Shown here in pieces: positions 7,849 through 15,962 of a stretch of 64,000 bases of DNA. Made by a program: the position numbers and the translations under genes. Origin of the DNA: Subtercola sp. (GTDB lineage: Bacteria > Actinomycetota > Actinomycetes > Actinomycetales > Microbacteriaceae). A model generated the notes under the pieces. The model saw only the letters and a program-made list of their open reading frames with translations, was not told the DNA's origin and did not search any database. The stretch is from NCBI GenBank assembly GCA_025463765.1, contig JAODBC010000048.1, positions 30,975 to 94,974 of the forward strand, written 5' to 3'. The stretch's first letter is position 1, and every line of letters begins with the position of its first letter.

Positions 7849-8978
7849 GCGGCCGCCCCACCGCGTTTCAGACGACTCCGTTCGCGCGCTTCGCCGACCG
7901 GGCTCAGGCCGGGCTCACTCGGCATTTCGGCGGCCTCGGCCCGGGCTCGCTGCGTTACAGCAGCCCTCCGCGTGTGACGCAGCTGGCTTCGTTCAACTAC
8001 TGGTGGCTCGCGCACGCCGTCGAGGTGCGTGTTGATGCCTACGAGCGCAGCGGATGGTCGGGCTGGCTCGTTCTCGCCCGCCAGACCTACACGGGCATCC
8101 GCCGGCGCAATCGCGGCTCGCTGTTCAACTCCTATTTCGACGACATGAGCTGGCTCGCCATTGCCGCGCTGCGGCTGTTCGACGCCACAGGCGAGCAGCA
8201 GTATCTACGTGACGCGACTGCCCTCTGGCAGCGCATCGCCCAGCGCGGTACCGCAGCGGCAGACGCAACGCACGAACGGGCGGTGGCGTGGCGTGTCGGC
8301 CAATCGGACTACTTCAACGCCCCGACGAACGGCGCTTTCGCCATCGTCAGCGAGCGCTTGAGCACGCGCGGCGGACTCGCAGCGGCCGAGGCTACGACCT
8401 TCGCCGAGACTTCGCGCACTTTTCTCGAAAAGACGCTTCGCGACCGAAAGACCGGCCTCGTCGCCGACGGAATCAATCGCACCGGCGACGGGCGCATCGA
8501 CACCGACTGGCTCTTCAGTTACAACCAAGGGCTCTACCTCGGGGTGAAGGTCGAGGTTTTTCGGCGAACCGGCGAGGCTTCGCATCTCGACGATGCCGTT
8601 CACACCGCGCTCGGCACTGTCGAACACCTCACGGAGGGTGGCGTTTTCACGAACGAGAACGTCAATCACTCGGCCCGCGGTGGGGGCGACGTCGGATTGT
8701 TCAAGGGAATCTTCTACCGCTACCTGGCCGACCTTCTGCTCGTACCCGAGCTGCGCAGCCGCGTCGAGCTCGCTGCAGCGGTCGCCGAGCTCGACGCCGC
8801 CCTGCGCTCTGCCACCGACATGCTCTGGCAGACATTCTCACCGAGCCTGCTTGCCAGCGATGACTGGCGCGAATTCGCCACACCGCCGACCTCTCTGGCA
8901 ACAGAACTCAGTGCGGTGATGGCCCTGGAGTCACGTTCTCGCTTCGAGACACTGCTGGCCGCGGCGGCAGCCAGCTGA
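7845..8978 (+). CDS. Glycoside hydrolase family 76 protein (alpha-1,6-mannanase-like)
   Basis: 377 residues. The paired aspartates in YFDDMSW (residues 99-100) and the SYNQGLYLG motif (225-233) are hallmarks of GH76 enzymes, which cut alpha-1,6-mannan backbones in an alpha6/alpha6 barrel; the Asp pair is the catalytic site in characterised members. No signal peptide is visible, which is odd for a polysaccharide hydrolase: it may act on cytoplasmic glycan intermediates or be exported another way. The ATG overlaps the stop of the surface-protein gene by 4 bases. Its last 71 bases overlap the end of the convergent hydrolase gene. Confidence 0.85.
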   Translation: MSGRPTAFQTTPFARFADRAQAGLTRHFGGLGPGSLRYSSPPRVTQLASFNYWWLAHAVEVRVDAYERSGWSGWLVLARQTYTGIRRRNRGSLFNSYFDDMSWLAIAALRLFDATGEQQYLRDATALWQRIAQRGTAAADATHERAVAWRVGQSDYFNAPTNGAFAIVSERLSTRGGLAAAEATTFAETSRTFLEKTLRDRKTGLVADGINRTGDGRIDTDWLFSYNQGLYLGVKVEVFRRTGEASHLDDAVHTALGTVEHLTEGGVFTNENVNHSARGGGDVGLFKGIFYRYLADLLLVPELRSRVELAAAVAELDAALRSATDMLWQTFSPSLLASDDWREFATPPTSLATELSAVMALESRSRFETLLAAAAAS

Positions 8979-9648
8979 TCGCCTCTGGTAACAGGGGAAC
9001 GAGCGCCTTCGTGCCCAGAATGCGGGAATGACCCGCCACGTTCAGCCGAACATTGCGCCGCGCCCCCTCGAGTCTGCTGCCCGCCCACACGTTCTGATCG
9101 AACGTCGAGTACACCGAGACGATGCGTGAATCGACGTCGTGCGTCGCCTGCAGAAACTGCACAACCCGATCGCTCGGGCCCAAGGCACGCACGCTCTGCG
9201 CGCGCATCACCCGCCCCCACTGCGACCCCGAGAAGGGAGCGTTGATCGCCACCAGGCCATCGATGCGCCGTTCTGCATCGAACCGCAGCATCAGATACTT
9301 GCCGACCAGCCCGCCCTTACTGTGCGCGAGCAGCACCACGTGGCGTAGATCGTGCGACTCGAGATACGAGGCGATCACTCGGGCCGAGGCCTCGAGGGTT
9401 TCGGTGTTGCGGCCGAGCTCTTCGACGACGTGCACTGGATGCCCGATTCTCGCCGCCTCCGCACCGACAGTGCGCAGCACGGCCCAGGTCTCGAAAACCC
9501 CGGCGATGAGAACGACCGGGCGACCGCTCGCCGAGGCTGCGGCGAAGCGCTCTTCGGCCGAACGCCGGTCGGCGGCCGCACGGAGTTCGTCGGCCGCGGT
9601 GTAGGCATAGTCGAGCATCCAGTACCCGGCCTTCTGCAAGCGGTTCAC
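8908..9648 (-). CDS. Alpha/beta hydrolase, lipase/esterase-like
   Basis: 246 residues. The nucleophile elbow AHSKGG (G-x-S-x-G variant with Ala first) near residue 110, a later Asp in VYSTFDQNVW and a His in VAGHSRIL make a plausible catalytic triad of the PGAP1/lipase-type alpha/beta hydrolases. The first strand VVLIAGVFETW is the usual oxyanion-loop region. No signal peptide or membrane helix is seen, so it is probably cytoplasmic. It lies 27 bases after the CpaE-like small gene on the same strand, and its 3' end overlaps the GH76 gene tail-to-tail. Substrate unknown. Confidence 0.75.
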   Translation of the reverse strand: MNRLQKAGYWMLDYAYTAADELRAAADRRSAEERFAAASASGRPVVLIAGVFETWAVLRTVGAEAARIGHPVHVVEELGRNTETLEASARVIASYLESHDLRHVVLLAHSKGGLVGKYLMLRFDAERRIDGLVAINAPFSGSQWGRVMRAQSVRALGPSDRVVQFLQATHDVDSRIVSVYSTFDQNVWAGSRLEGARRNVRLNVAGHSRILGTKALVPLLPEAISWLPPRPAVSRSENVTPGPSPH

Positions 9649-9675
9649 TCCTTCGCCTCCAAGGTCTGTAGGTCG

Positions 9676-10107
9676 TCAGTAGCCGAAGTCGGCGTCGAAC
9701 TCGTCGACGGATGCCCCGATGAGCATGAGCAGCGCGCCGGCATACGCGTCAGCCGGGTCGTCGGCGGCGAAAACCGACGTCTCACCAGCCAGAACGGTTT
9801 CGACTTCGTAGCCGTCCGCCGTGCGGCGCAGCGCCGTGAAGGTGGCCGCGAGAAGGGCCCTGAGCTGGTGTTCTGCGGGCAGCCAGAGGGCATCGTCGAG
9901 CGCGACCTCGTCGAGCGCCCACTCGGTGGTGCCGTTGAATCCGAGAATGGTTCCGGTGGAGAATTCGTGGGCTTCGATGGTCATGTCGCTGACGGCGAAC
10001 ACGTCGCCCTCGAAGCCCGGCTGGTCGATGATGAACCTGTCGCCCGTGGTCGGCTGCCATCGCAGACCGGCGACCCGAAGCGCACGCGCAAGCTGAGGAG
10101 AGATCAT
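9676..10107 (-). CDS. Conserved actinobacterial protein of unknown function
   Basis: About 143 residues from the ATG at 10107 (an upstream in-frame ATG at 10179 would add 24 residues but runs into the ROK promoter). Acidic, soluble, with no membrane segment. Starts MISPQLARALRVAGLRW and ends with an aspartate-rich DEFDADFGY. Similar proteins in Microbacteriaceae are commonly labelled 'pilus assembly protein CpaE', but no P-loop or other CpaE signature is visible here, so I would not use that name. Probably co-transcribed with the downstream hydrolase. Confidence 0.6.
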   Translation of the reverse strand: MISPQLARALRVAGLRWQPTTGDRFIIDQPGFEGDVFAVSDMTIEAHEFSTGTILGFNGTTEWALDEVALDDALWLPAEHQLRALLAATFTALRRTADGYEVETVLAGETSVFAADDPADAYAGALLMLIGASVDEFDADFGY

Positions 10108-10227
10108 TGCTTCATTATCGGGCCACCCGATGCCCTCGAGCTGAATACCGGGTGTCGCGTGGCTGAGTGACGATCTCATAACTTTTTCTCACAAGATGCC
10201 CATTGACAGGCGCTGTATGTTGTTCTG

Positions 10228-11409
10228 GTGGAAGACCAACGGCGCACTCCGGGATCACAGACTTCACTTCGTGAAGCCAACCGGGCTCGAATTGTCGACG
10301 CCATCAAGAAGCACGGCGGCCTGACGCAGGTCGAACTCGCCGGGGCGACGGGCCTGTCTCCAGCCACTGTGTCGAACATCGTCAAAGAGGGCGTCGGTAC
10401 CGGCCTGCTGCACACCGCGACCATCACGCGAAGCGGCCGGAGGGCCCAGCACGTCACCCTCGCCCACTCGCTGGGGCTCTTCGTCGGCGTGCACTTCTCG
10501 ACCAGGCACATGCGCATCGCGCTCGCCGATGCCGCCCACACCGTGGTAGCCGAACACCACATGCCGCTCGCAAAAGACCACCGCGCCGACAACGAGCTCG
10601 ACAAGACCACACTGCTGCTGGCCGACATGCTCGAGTCAGTGGATGCCACGATGCCCGAGATTCTCGCCGTGGGCATCGCGGTTCCCGCCCCCATGGACAG
10701 GGAGACCGGAACGACTGCGCGCAGCGGAATCATGCGCGGGTGGGACGGCGTCGACGTGGCCGAGGTGATGCAGCGCCGGCTCAAGCGCCCCGTCTACGTA
10801 GACAATGCCGCGAATCTCTCGGCGCTCGCGGAGTTCAGACTCGGCGCCGCGCGAGGCAAAGGCAACTCTGTGACTCTCGACATCGGCGACGGCATCGGGG
10901 CCGGGCTGATACTCAACGGGGCCATCTTCCGCGGCCACAACGGCGTCGCCGGCGAATTCGGGCACACGACCATCCTCGAAGACGGGCCTCTCTGCCGCTG
11001 CGGCAACCGAGGGTGCCTAGAAGCCATCGCAGGGGGCCCGGCGCTGCTCGACAACCTGCGCGAAGAACTCGGCACCATCAAGCTCAACGACGTCGTGCTG
11101 CGCGCCATGTCGGGCGAATCGACCTCGATGCGCGCCATCGCCGACGCAGGGCGGCACATCGGCGTCGCAGCAGCGAATCTGTGCAATCTGCTCGACCCCG
11201 AACGCATCGTCGTCGGGGGCGAACTGGCCCGTGCCGGTGAACTGCTGCTCGGCCCGCTGCGGCACGCGGTAGAGCGGTCGATCATCGTCGGGCGAGACCT
11301 GATGCCCGAAATCGTTCAGGGCCAGCTCGGCGCTCGGGCTGCCACTCTGGGGGCCGCGGTTTACGCCGTCGACAGCGTGAACATCGTGCCTGACGACAGA
11401 AGTGCTTAA
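10228..11409 (+). CDS. ROK family transcriptional regulator
   Basis: 393 residues. An N-terminal winged helix (about 18-75, with LTQVELAGATGLSPATVSNIV) precedes a ROK sugar-kinase-like domain with the zinc motif CRCGNRGCLE near residue 255 and the glucose-kinase-type loop GDGIGAGLIL. In ROK repressors of this kind sugar binding releases DNA. It is immediately upstream of a sugar ABC importer on the same strand, so it is the likely local repressor. The GTG start has no ribosome site; TATGTT at 10216-10221 sits seven bases before it, which would suit a leaderless transcript. Confidence 0.88.
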   Translation: MEDQRRTPGSQTSLREANRARIVDAIKKHGGLTQVELAGATGLSPATVSNIVKEGVGTGLLHTATITRSGRRAQHVTLAHSLGLFVGVHFSTRHMRIALADAAHTVVAEHHMPLAKDHRADNELDKTTLLLADMLESVDATMPEILAVGIAVPAPMDRETGTTARSGIMRGWDGVDVAEVMQRRLKRPVYVDNAANLSALAEFRLGAARGKGNSVTLDIGDGIGAGLILNGAIFRGHNGVAGEFGHTTILEDGPLCRCGNRGCLEAIAGGPALLDNLREELGTIKLNDVVLRAMSGESTSMRAIADAGRHIGVAAANLCNLLDPERIVVGGELARAGELLLGPLRHAVERSIIVGRDLMPEIVQGQLGARAATLGAAVYAVDSVNIVPDDRSA

Positions 11410-11415
11410 CTTGTT

Positions 11416-11458
11416 ATCTTTCGGTTGGCTTCAAGACTTGACGACAAGATCGAAAGAT
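11416..11458. promoter_or_regulatory. Candidate ROK operator/promoter region of the sugar importer
   Basis: Two symmetric elements lie between the ROK gene and the binding-protein gene: an 8-base inverted repeat ATCTTTCG (11416-11423) with CGAAAGAT (11451-11458), and inside it the short palindrome TCAAGACTTGA (11431-11441). The nested symmetry directly upstream of the importer fits a repressor site. Which element is bound is not known. Confidence 0.45.
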
Positions 11459-11511
11459 GCCAAGCTCGCTCCAGCCGCCAAAGAGGGCGGCACGATTACG
11501 GAGGTTTCTCA

Positions 11512-12618
11512 ATGAAGATCGCCACCACGAGAGCGGTCATTGCCACGGCCGCGCTCCTGCTCGCAGCCGGCTCGCTCACAGCATGTTCGAACGGATCATC
11601 TAACGGTTCGTCGAACGCGACGGCAACCGCATCAAGAGCCAAGATCGGCTTGCTGCTCCCCGACACCGTCACCGCTCGTTACGAGAGCGCTGACAAGCCG
11701 TACTTCGAGGCCAAGGTCACCGCCCTGTGCCCCGACTGCACGGTTCTCTACGCGAACGCCGACGGCGACGCATCGAAGCAGCAGCAGCAGGCTGAATCGA
11801 TGCTGACGCAGGGCGTCAACGTTCTGGTTCTCGACCCGTTCGACGGCGAGGCCGCAGCAGCCATCGTCGGCGAAGCCAAGGCGAAGAACGTGCCGGTCAT
11901 CTCGTACGACCGCCTCATCGACAGCCCCGACTCGTCGGCCTACATCTCGTTCGACAACGAGAAGGTCGGGCAACTCCAGGGCCAGGCTCTGGTCGACGAC
12001 CTGAAGAAGACCGGCGTTCCCGCCGGATCGGGCATCATCATGGTCAACGGTTCGCCGACTGACAACAACGCCACCCTGTTCAAGAAGGGCGCCCACTCGG
12101 TCATCGACACGTCGGGCTACAAGGTTCTCGCCGAGTACGACACACCCGGATGGGACCCGGCACAGGCTCAGACCTGGGTCGCCGGCCAGATCACGCAGTT
12201 CGGTAGCCAGATCACCGGTCTGTACGCCGCGAACGACGGCACCGCAGGTGGCGCCATCGCAGCACTCAAGGGTGCGAACGTCAGCCCGCTGCCGCCCGTC
12301 ACCGGTCAAGACGCCGAGCTCGCCGGCATCCAGCGCATTCTCACTGGTGACCAGTACATGACGGTCTACAAGGCCCTCAAGCCCGAAGCAGAGCAGGCGG
12401 CCACTCTGGCTGTCGCGCTGGCCAAGGGTCAGGCCATCAAGGGAACCAGCGAAACCGCAACCGCCAAGGGTGCTCAGATCGCTTCGTTCCTGCTGGTGCC
12501 GGTTGCCGTCACCGTTGACAACATCGAAAGCACCGTCGTCGCCGATGGCTTCTACACCGCCGCACAGATCTGCACGCCAGACTACGCAGCGGCTTGCGCC
12601 ACCGCCGGCATCAAGTAA
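11512..12618 (+). CDS. Sugar ABC transporter substrate-binding lipoprotein (XylF-like)
   Basis: 368 residues. A signal peptide ends in the lipobox SLTAC with Cys25 as the lipidated residue, so the protein is tethered outside the membrane. The mature part is a periplasmic-binding-protein type 1 fold of the xylose/ribose class; the stretch VPVISYDRLI and the 'VLDPFDGEAAAAIV' region match D-xylose-binding proteins. GGAGG eight bases upstream gives a strong ribosome site. First gene of a three-gene importer (binding protein, ATPase, permease). A GC-rich hairpin follows it, as is common where the binding protein must outnumber the other subunits. Xylose as substrate is likely but unproven. Confidence 0.88.
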   Translation: MKIATTRAVIATAALLLAAGSLTACSNGSSNGSSNATATASRAKIGLLLPDTVTARYESADKPYFEAKVTALCPDCTVLYANADGDASKQQQQAESMLTQGVNVLVLDPFDGEAAAAIVGEAKAKNVPVISYDRLIDSPDSSAYISFDNEKVGQLQGQALVDDLKKTGVPAGSGIIMVNGSPTDNNATLFKKGAHSVIDTSGYKVLAEYDTPGWDPAQAQTWVAGQITQFGSQITGLYAANDGTAGGAIAALKGANVSPLPPVTGQDAELAGIQRILTGDQYMTVYKALKPEAEQAATLAVALAKGQAIKGTSETATAKGAQIASFLLVPVAVTVDNIESTVVADGFYTAAQICTPDYAAACATAGIK

Positions 12619-12661
12619 TACAGCATCACGTAACAACTGAGTCGATAAAAATTGAGTATGG

Positions 12662-12703
12662 CCCGGCCGGGGTGTGTACACACGCCCCGGCCGGGTTTAC
12701 TTT
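12662..12703 (+). terminator. Intra-operon hairpin (attenuator or partial terminator)
   Basis: CCCGGCCGGGG (12662-12672) pairs with CCCCGGCCGGG (12685-12695), extended by a TGTG/CACA stem, and is followed by the T-rich TTTACTTT. It sits between the binding-protein gene and the ATPase gene of the sugar importer. It could reduce read-through or protect the upstream mRNA. Confidence 0.75.
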
Positions 12704-12769
12704 GGGCCCAGCGCACAAAACATTTTGACCAACGCTAGACAAGACCAACGCCAGACAAAAGGAGTAACC

Positions 12770-13705
12770 GTGACGATGGAATCCGCCGTCGCTGAACCCA
12801 CGAGTGCCACGCGTGAGCCCGTTCTCTCGCTCAGGGGCGTCTCGAAGGGCTTCGGCGCCGTACGCGCCCTGACCGACATCGACCTCGACATCTACCCAGG
12901 AGAGGTCGTCGCCATCGTGGGCGACAACGGCGCGGGCAAGTCCACGCTCGTGAAGATTCTGGCGGGAGTGCACCCGCAAGACTCCGGCACCATCAAGTTC
13001 GACGGCCAGATCGTCAACATTCCGACGCCGACCGCCTCTCGTGCGCTCGGCATCGCCACAGTGTTCCAAGACCTCGCCCTGTGCGACAACCTCGACGTCG
13101 TCTCGAACCTCTTTCTCGGCCGTGAGATCGTGCACGGCGTCGCGCTCGACGAAGAAGAAATGGAGCAGCGCTCGTGGAGCCTGCTGCGCCAGCTCTCTGC
13201 CAAGATTCCGTCGGTGCGTATCGCTGTCGCCTCGCTCTCCGGCGGTCAGCGCCAGACCGTGGCCATCGCCCGATCGCTGATCGGCGAGCCCAGCGTGGTC
13301 ATTCTCGACGAGCCGACGGCTGCCCTCGGCGTCGCCCAGACCGCCGAAGTACTCAACCTCGTCGAGCGCCTGCGTGAGCGCGGCCTCGGAGTGCTGTTGA
13401 TCAGCCACAACATGGCTGACGTACAGGCTGTCGCCGACCGCGTCGCGGTGCTGCGTCTCGGTCGCAACAACGGCGACTTCCACGTCGCCGACGTGAGTTA
13501 CGAAGAGATCATCTCCGCCATCACCGGCGCCACCGACAACGTCGTGACCCGGCGCGCCAGCGCACACGCCGTCGATGCGGCCGCCGACAACGCCGCGACC
13601 ACCGCTGCTGCTGAGGCGCTCGCCGCGCCGAGCGCCGGAGCGGTGAGCGAGCCCCTGCCGAACAACGCAATTGGTATCGATGACGAGACCGAGGAGACCC
13701 GCTGA
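12770..13705 (+). CDS. Sugar ABC transporter ATP-binding protein, single ABC domain
   Basis: 311 residues from the GTG at 12770 (GGAG five bases upstream; ATG at 12776 is possible). Walker A GDNGAGKST, signature LSGGQRQ, Walker B VVILDEPTAAL and the H-loop LISHNM are complete. XylG/RbsA/MglA-type ATPases have two ABC domains (about 500 residues); this one has a single domain, as in FrcA-type importers, and so should work as a homodimer. The last 55 or so residues are an Ala-rich low-complexity tail. Its stop overlaps the permease start by one base (TGATG), showing translational coupling. Confidence 0.88.
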   Translation: MTMESAVAEPTSATREPVLSLRGVSKGFGAVRALTDIDLDIYPGEVVAIVGDNGAGKSTLVKILAGVHPQDSGTIKFDGQIVNIPTPTASRALGIATVFQDLALCDNLDVVSNLFLGREIVHGVALDEEEMEQRSWSLLRQLSAKIPSVRIAVASLSGGQRQTVAIARSLIGEPSVVILDEPTAALGVAQTAEVLNLVERLRERGLGVLLISHNMADVQAVADRVAVLRLGRNNGDFHVADVSYEEIISAITGATDNVVTRRASAHAVDAAADNAATTAAAEALAAPSAGAVSEPLPNNAIGIDDETEETR

Positions 13706-14961
13706 TGACTACCACTCCCACTGAAACACCGGCAGAGCGCGCAGCCGATCTGCAAGACGAACGTCTCGTACGCACCGAAGGCGTGCGCGGTGCCGTACTC
13801 GCCTTCCGCCAGCGCGTTCGCGGCGGCGACCTCGGGTCGCTTCCCGTGGTCATCGGTCTGATCGTCATCTGCGCGATCTTCCAGATTCTGAACCCGAACT
13901 TCCTCTCGGCGAACAACCTGGTCAACCTCACCCTGCAGTGTGCGGCCGTCGGTACCATCTCCATCGGTATCGTGCTCGTGCTGCTGCTCGGCCAGATCGA
14001 CCTGTCGGTCGGTTCGGTCAGCGGACTGGCCGCGGCCATCCTCGGTGTCGGTCTCACCCAGCAGAACTGGCCCGTGGCCATCGCCATCATCGTCGCGCTC
14101 GTCGTCGGTGCTGCGATCGGTTACCTGTACGGTCTGCTGTTCACCCGATTCGGTGTTCCCAGCTTCGTCATCACCCTGGCCGGTCTGCTCGCCTTCCTCG
14201 GCCTGCAGCTGAAGATCCTCGGCCCGACAGGCTCGATCAACCTGCCCTACGACTCCTGGATCGTGCAGTTCGCCACCTCGGCGTTCTTGCCGCCGTGGGC
14301 CGCCTACGCACTGGCGTTCATCGCCGCGGCCGCCCTGTTCTTCGGTGACGTTCGTCGTGCGAGTCGTCGTCGTAAGGCCGGCCTGTCGACCGGCGCCCTG
14401 TCGGTCACGCTGATCAAGGCGATTCTGCTGCTCATCGTGCTGGTCGCCGCCGTCGCGTACCTCGCGACCGACCGCGGCCTGGGTGCGACGTTCCTGCTGT
14501 TCGTGCTTCTCGTGATCATCATGAACTTCTTCCTCACCCGCACACGCTGGGGCCGTTCGGTCTTCGCGGTCGGCGGTTCGGTCGAAGCGGCACGGCGCGC
14601 CGGTATCAAGGTGAACCGCATCTACATCACCGTGTTCATCCTGTGCTCGAGCTTCGCCGCCCTCGGTGGTCTGCTCGCGTCGGCTCGTCTGACCAGTGCC
14701 AGCCTGTCGTCGGGTGGTGGCGACACCAACCTGAACGCCATCGCCGCCGCCGTCATCGGTGGCACCAGCCTCTTCGGTGGTCGCGGCAGCGCGTACTCCG
14801 CTCTGCTCGGTATTCTGGTCATCCAGTCGATCTCGTCGGGTCTGACCCTGCTCAACCTCGACTCGTCGATCCGCTACATGATCACCGGTGCGGTTCTGCT
14901 GCTCGCGGTCATCATCGACTCGCTGTCACGGCGCTCACGCGCCAGCCACGGCCAGGCGTAA
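13705..14961 (+). CDS. Sugar ABC transporter permease (XylH/RbsC class)
   Basis: 418 residues with about 10-12 membrane helices, of the branched-chain amino acid/ribose/xylose permease class. Typical landmarks are GQIDLSVGSVSGLAA in the early helices and GGTSLFGGRGS with the following helix near the C-terminus. A longer-than-usual basic insert (about 215-245, RRASRRRKAG) lies between helices, as in XylH. It completes the importer encoded upstream and is followed by a very strong terminator. Confidence 0.9.
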   Translation: MTTTPTETPAERAADLQDERLVRTEGVRGAVLAFRQRVRGGDLGSLPVVIGLIVICAIFQILNPNFLSANNLVNLTLQCAAVGTISIGIVLVLLLGQIDLSVGSVSGLAAAILGVGLTQQNWPVAIAIIVALVVGAAIGYLYGLLFTRFGVPSFVITLAGLLAFLGLQLKILGPTGSINLPYDSWIVQFATSAFLPPWAAYALAFIAAAALFFGDVRRASRRRKAGLSTGALSVTLIKAILLLIVLVAAVAYLATDRGLGATFLLFVLLVIIMNFFLTRTRWGRSVFAVGGSVEAARRAGIKVNRIYITVFILCSSFAALGGLLASARLTSASLSSGGGDTNLNAIAAAVIGGTSLFGGRGSAYSALLGILVIQSISSGLTLLNLDSSIRYMITGAVLLLAVIIDSLSRRSRASHGQA

Positions 14962-14981
14962 CCGCCTCGCTGCACTACCTC

Positions 14982-15023
14982 AAACCCCGGCCCTCTCGTT
15001 TCTTCGAGAGGGCCGGGGTTTTT
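14982..15023 (+). terminator. Rho-independent terminator of the sugar importer operon
   Basis: A 17-bp perfect stem, AAACCCCGGCCCTCTCG (14982-14998) with its complement at 15005-15021, has a six-base loop TTTCTT and ends in a run of five T. It may also work for the convergent SRAP-like gene. Confidence 0.93.
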
Positions 15024-15037
15024 GCGTGCTAACGGGG

Positions 15038-15769
15038 CTACGCCCGTTTGCGCAGCGGCGAGATGAGACTCACCGCGTCGCGGGCGTACGGCGAGTTGAT
15101 GGTGTCGCCGACCCGCGTGCGAGTCAGCGTCTCAGCGAGGTCGTGAGAGCGAGTCGCCACGCGCGCCAGCAGGTCTTCGGCGCCGTGGTCATCGAGGGCT
15201 GACGTGCCGCCCCCGAGCCATTCGCCCCAGAGTGGTTCGTCGAGCACAGACGGCACCCGATCATCCACCGTCGATCCGGTGTCTCGAGTGACCAAGGCCA
15301 CCGAGAGCTGCGACCGCGATCCGCTCTCACGCACGTTGTAGACACCCATGGCGGCGAGCACCTGACCGGGGCCCCGAACGAAGTACGACTGCGAGCCGCC
15401 GTCGGGTGTGCTCTGCCAGTCGTAATATCCGAGCATCGGTACCAGGCAGCGCCTATTCAGAAACGCATCGTGAAAGTAGCCGTTGCTGAGAATGCGTTCC
15501 ATGCCCACACGGATGATCGGCGGCACTTGCCCGCTCAACCAGGTCGGGGTGAAGCCCCACGAGGCGGTGATCAGCTCGCGCGCGCCCGCCTGGGCATCCG
15601 CCCGCGTTTGTGGCTGTGGTTGCGGCTGCGTTTGCGCGCGCACGATGATGATCTTGCGTGCAGGAGCGAACTTGTACGAGGGCTTCCATCCCGTTGTGCT
15701 CGACGCGGTCGCCCCGAAGACGGCTGCAAGTCGATCAGGAGTCTCGGTGAGGGCGAATCTACTGCGCAT
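15038..15769 (-). CDS. SRAP (YedK/HMCES) family protein lacking catalytic residues
   Basis: About 243 residues from the ATG at 15769. The fold-level landmarks of SRAP proteins are present: the N-terminal 'RFALT' strand, an APARK segment, 'LVPMLGYYDWQ', and 'VDDRVPSVL'. In YedK the N-terminus is MCGRFA with catalytic Cys2, and Asn75, Glu105 and His160 complete the site that traps abasic DNA. Here the start is MRSRFA (Cys2 replaced by Arg), the LINAR motif is gone, Glu105 aligns with Asp and His160 aligns with Asp. Cross-linking to abasic sites is therefore not expected. An upstream start would not restore the chemistry because the Cys must be exposed at position 2. Confidence 0.75.
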   Translation of the reverse strand: MRSRFALTETPDRLAAVFGATASSTTGWKPSYKFAPARKIIIVRAQTQPQPQPQTRADAQAGARELITASWGFTPTWLSGQVPPIIRVGMERILSNGYFHDAFLNRRCLVPMLGYYDWQSTPDGGSQSYFVRGPGQVLAAMGVYNVRESGSRSQLSVALVTRDTGSTVDDRVPSVLDEPLWGEWLGGGTSALDDHGAEDLLARVATRSHDLAETLTRTRVGDTINSPYARDAVSLISPLRKRA

Positions 15770-15893
15770 TTCGTTCAGCGTACCGCCGTGGCACGACCAC
15801 AGCTCGATTACGCGCCTCGCTTTCACCCTGCGATTCACCCGCATCGACGATTCGCGCGCACCCGCGGCTCTCCCCGTTCGGCATCGGGCCGCG

Positions 15894-15953
15894 TACGCTG
15901 AAGGCAAATACGGTGAAAACAATTACGCTGAAGACAATTACGGTGAAGAGAGA
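15894..15953 (+). repeat. Four copies of a 15-bp repeat before a membrane-protein gene
   Basis: Four consecutive 15-base units close to TACGGTGAAGACAAT start at 15894, 15909, 15924 and 15939. They lie just upstream of the ATG at 15963 and in the same frame, where they would encode Y-A/G-E-x-N pentads. The last copy merges into the ribosome site. Confidence 0.85.
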
Positions 15954-15962
15954 GGATGGCGC

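Noticed and set aside
9676..10107. CpaE pilus-assembly ATPase
   Set aside because: Common database label for this small family, but there is no Walker A motif and the length is far too short.
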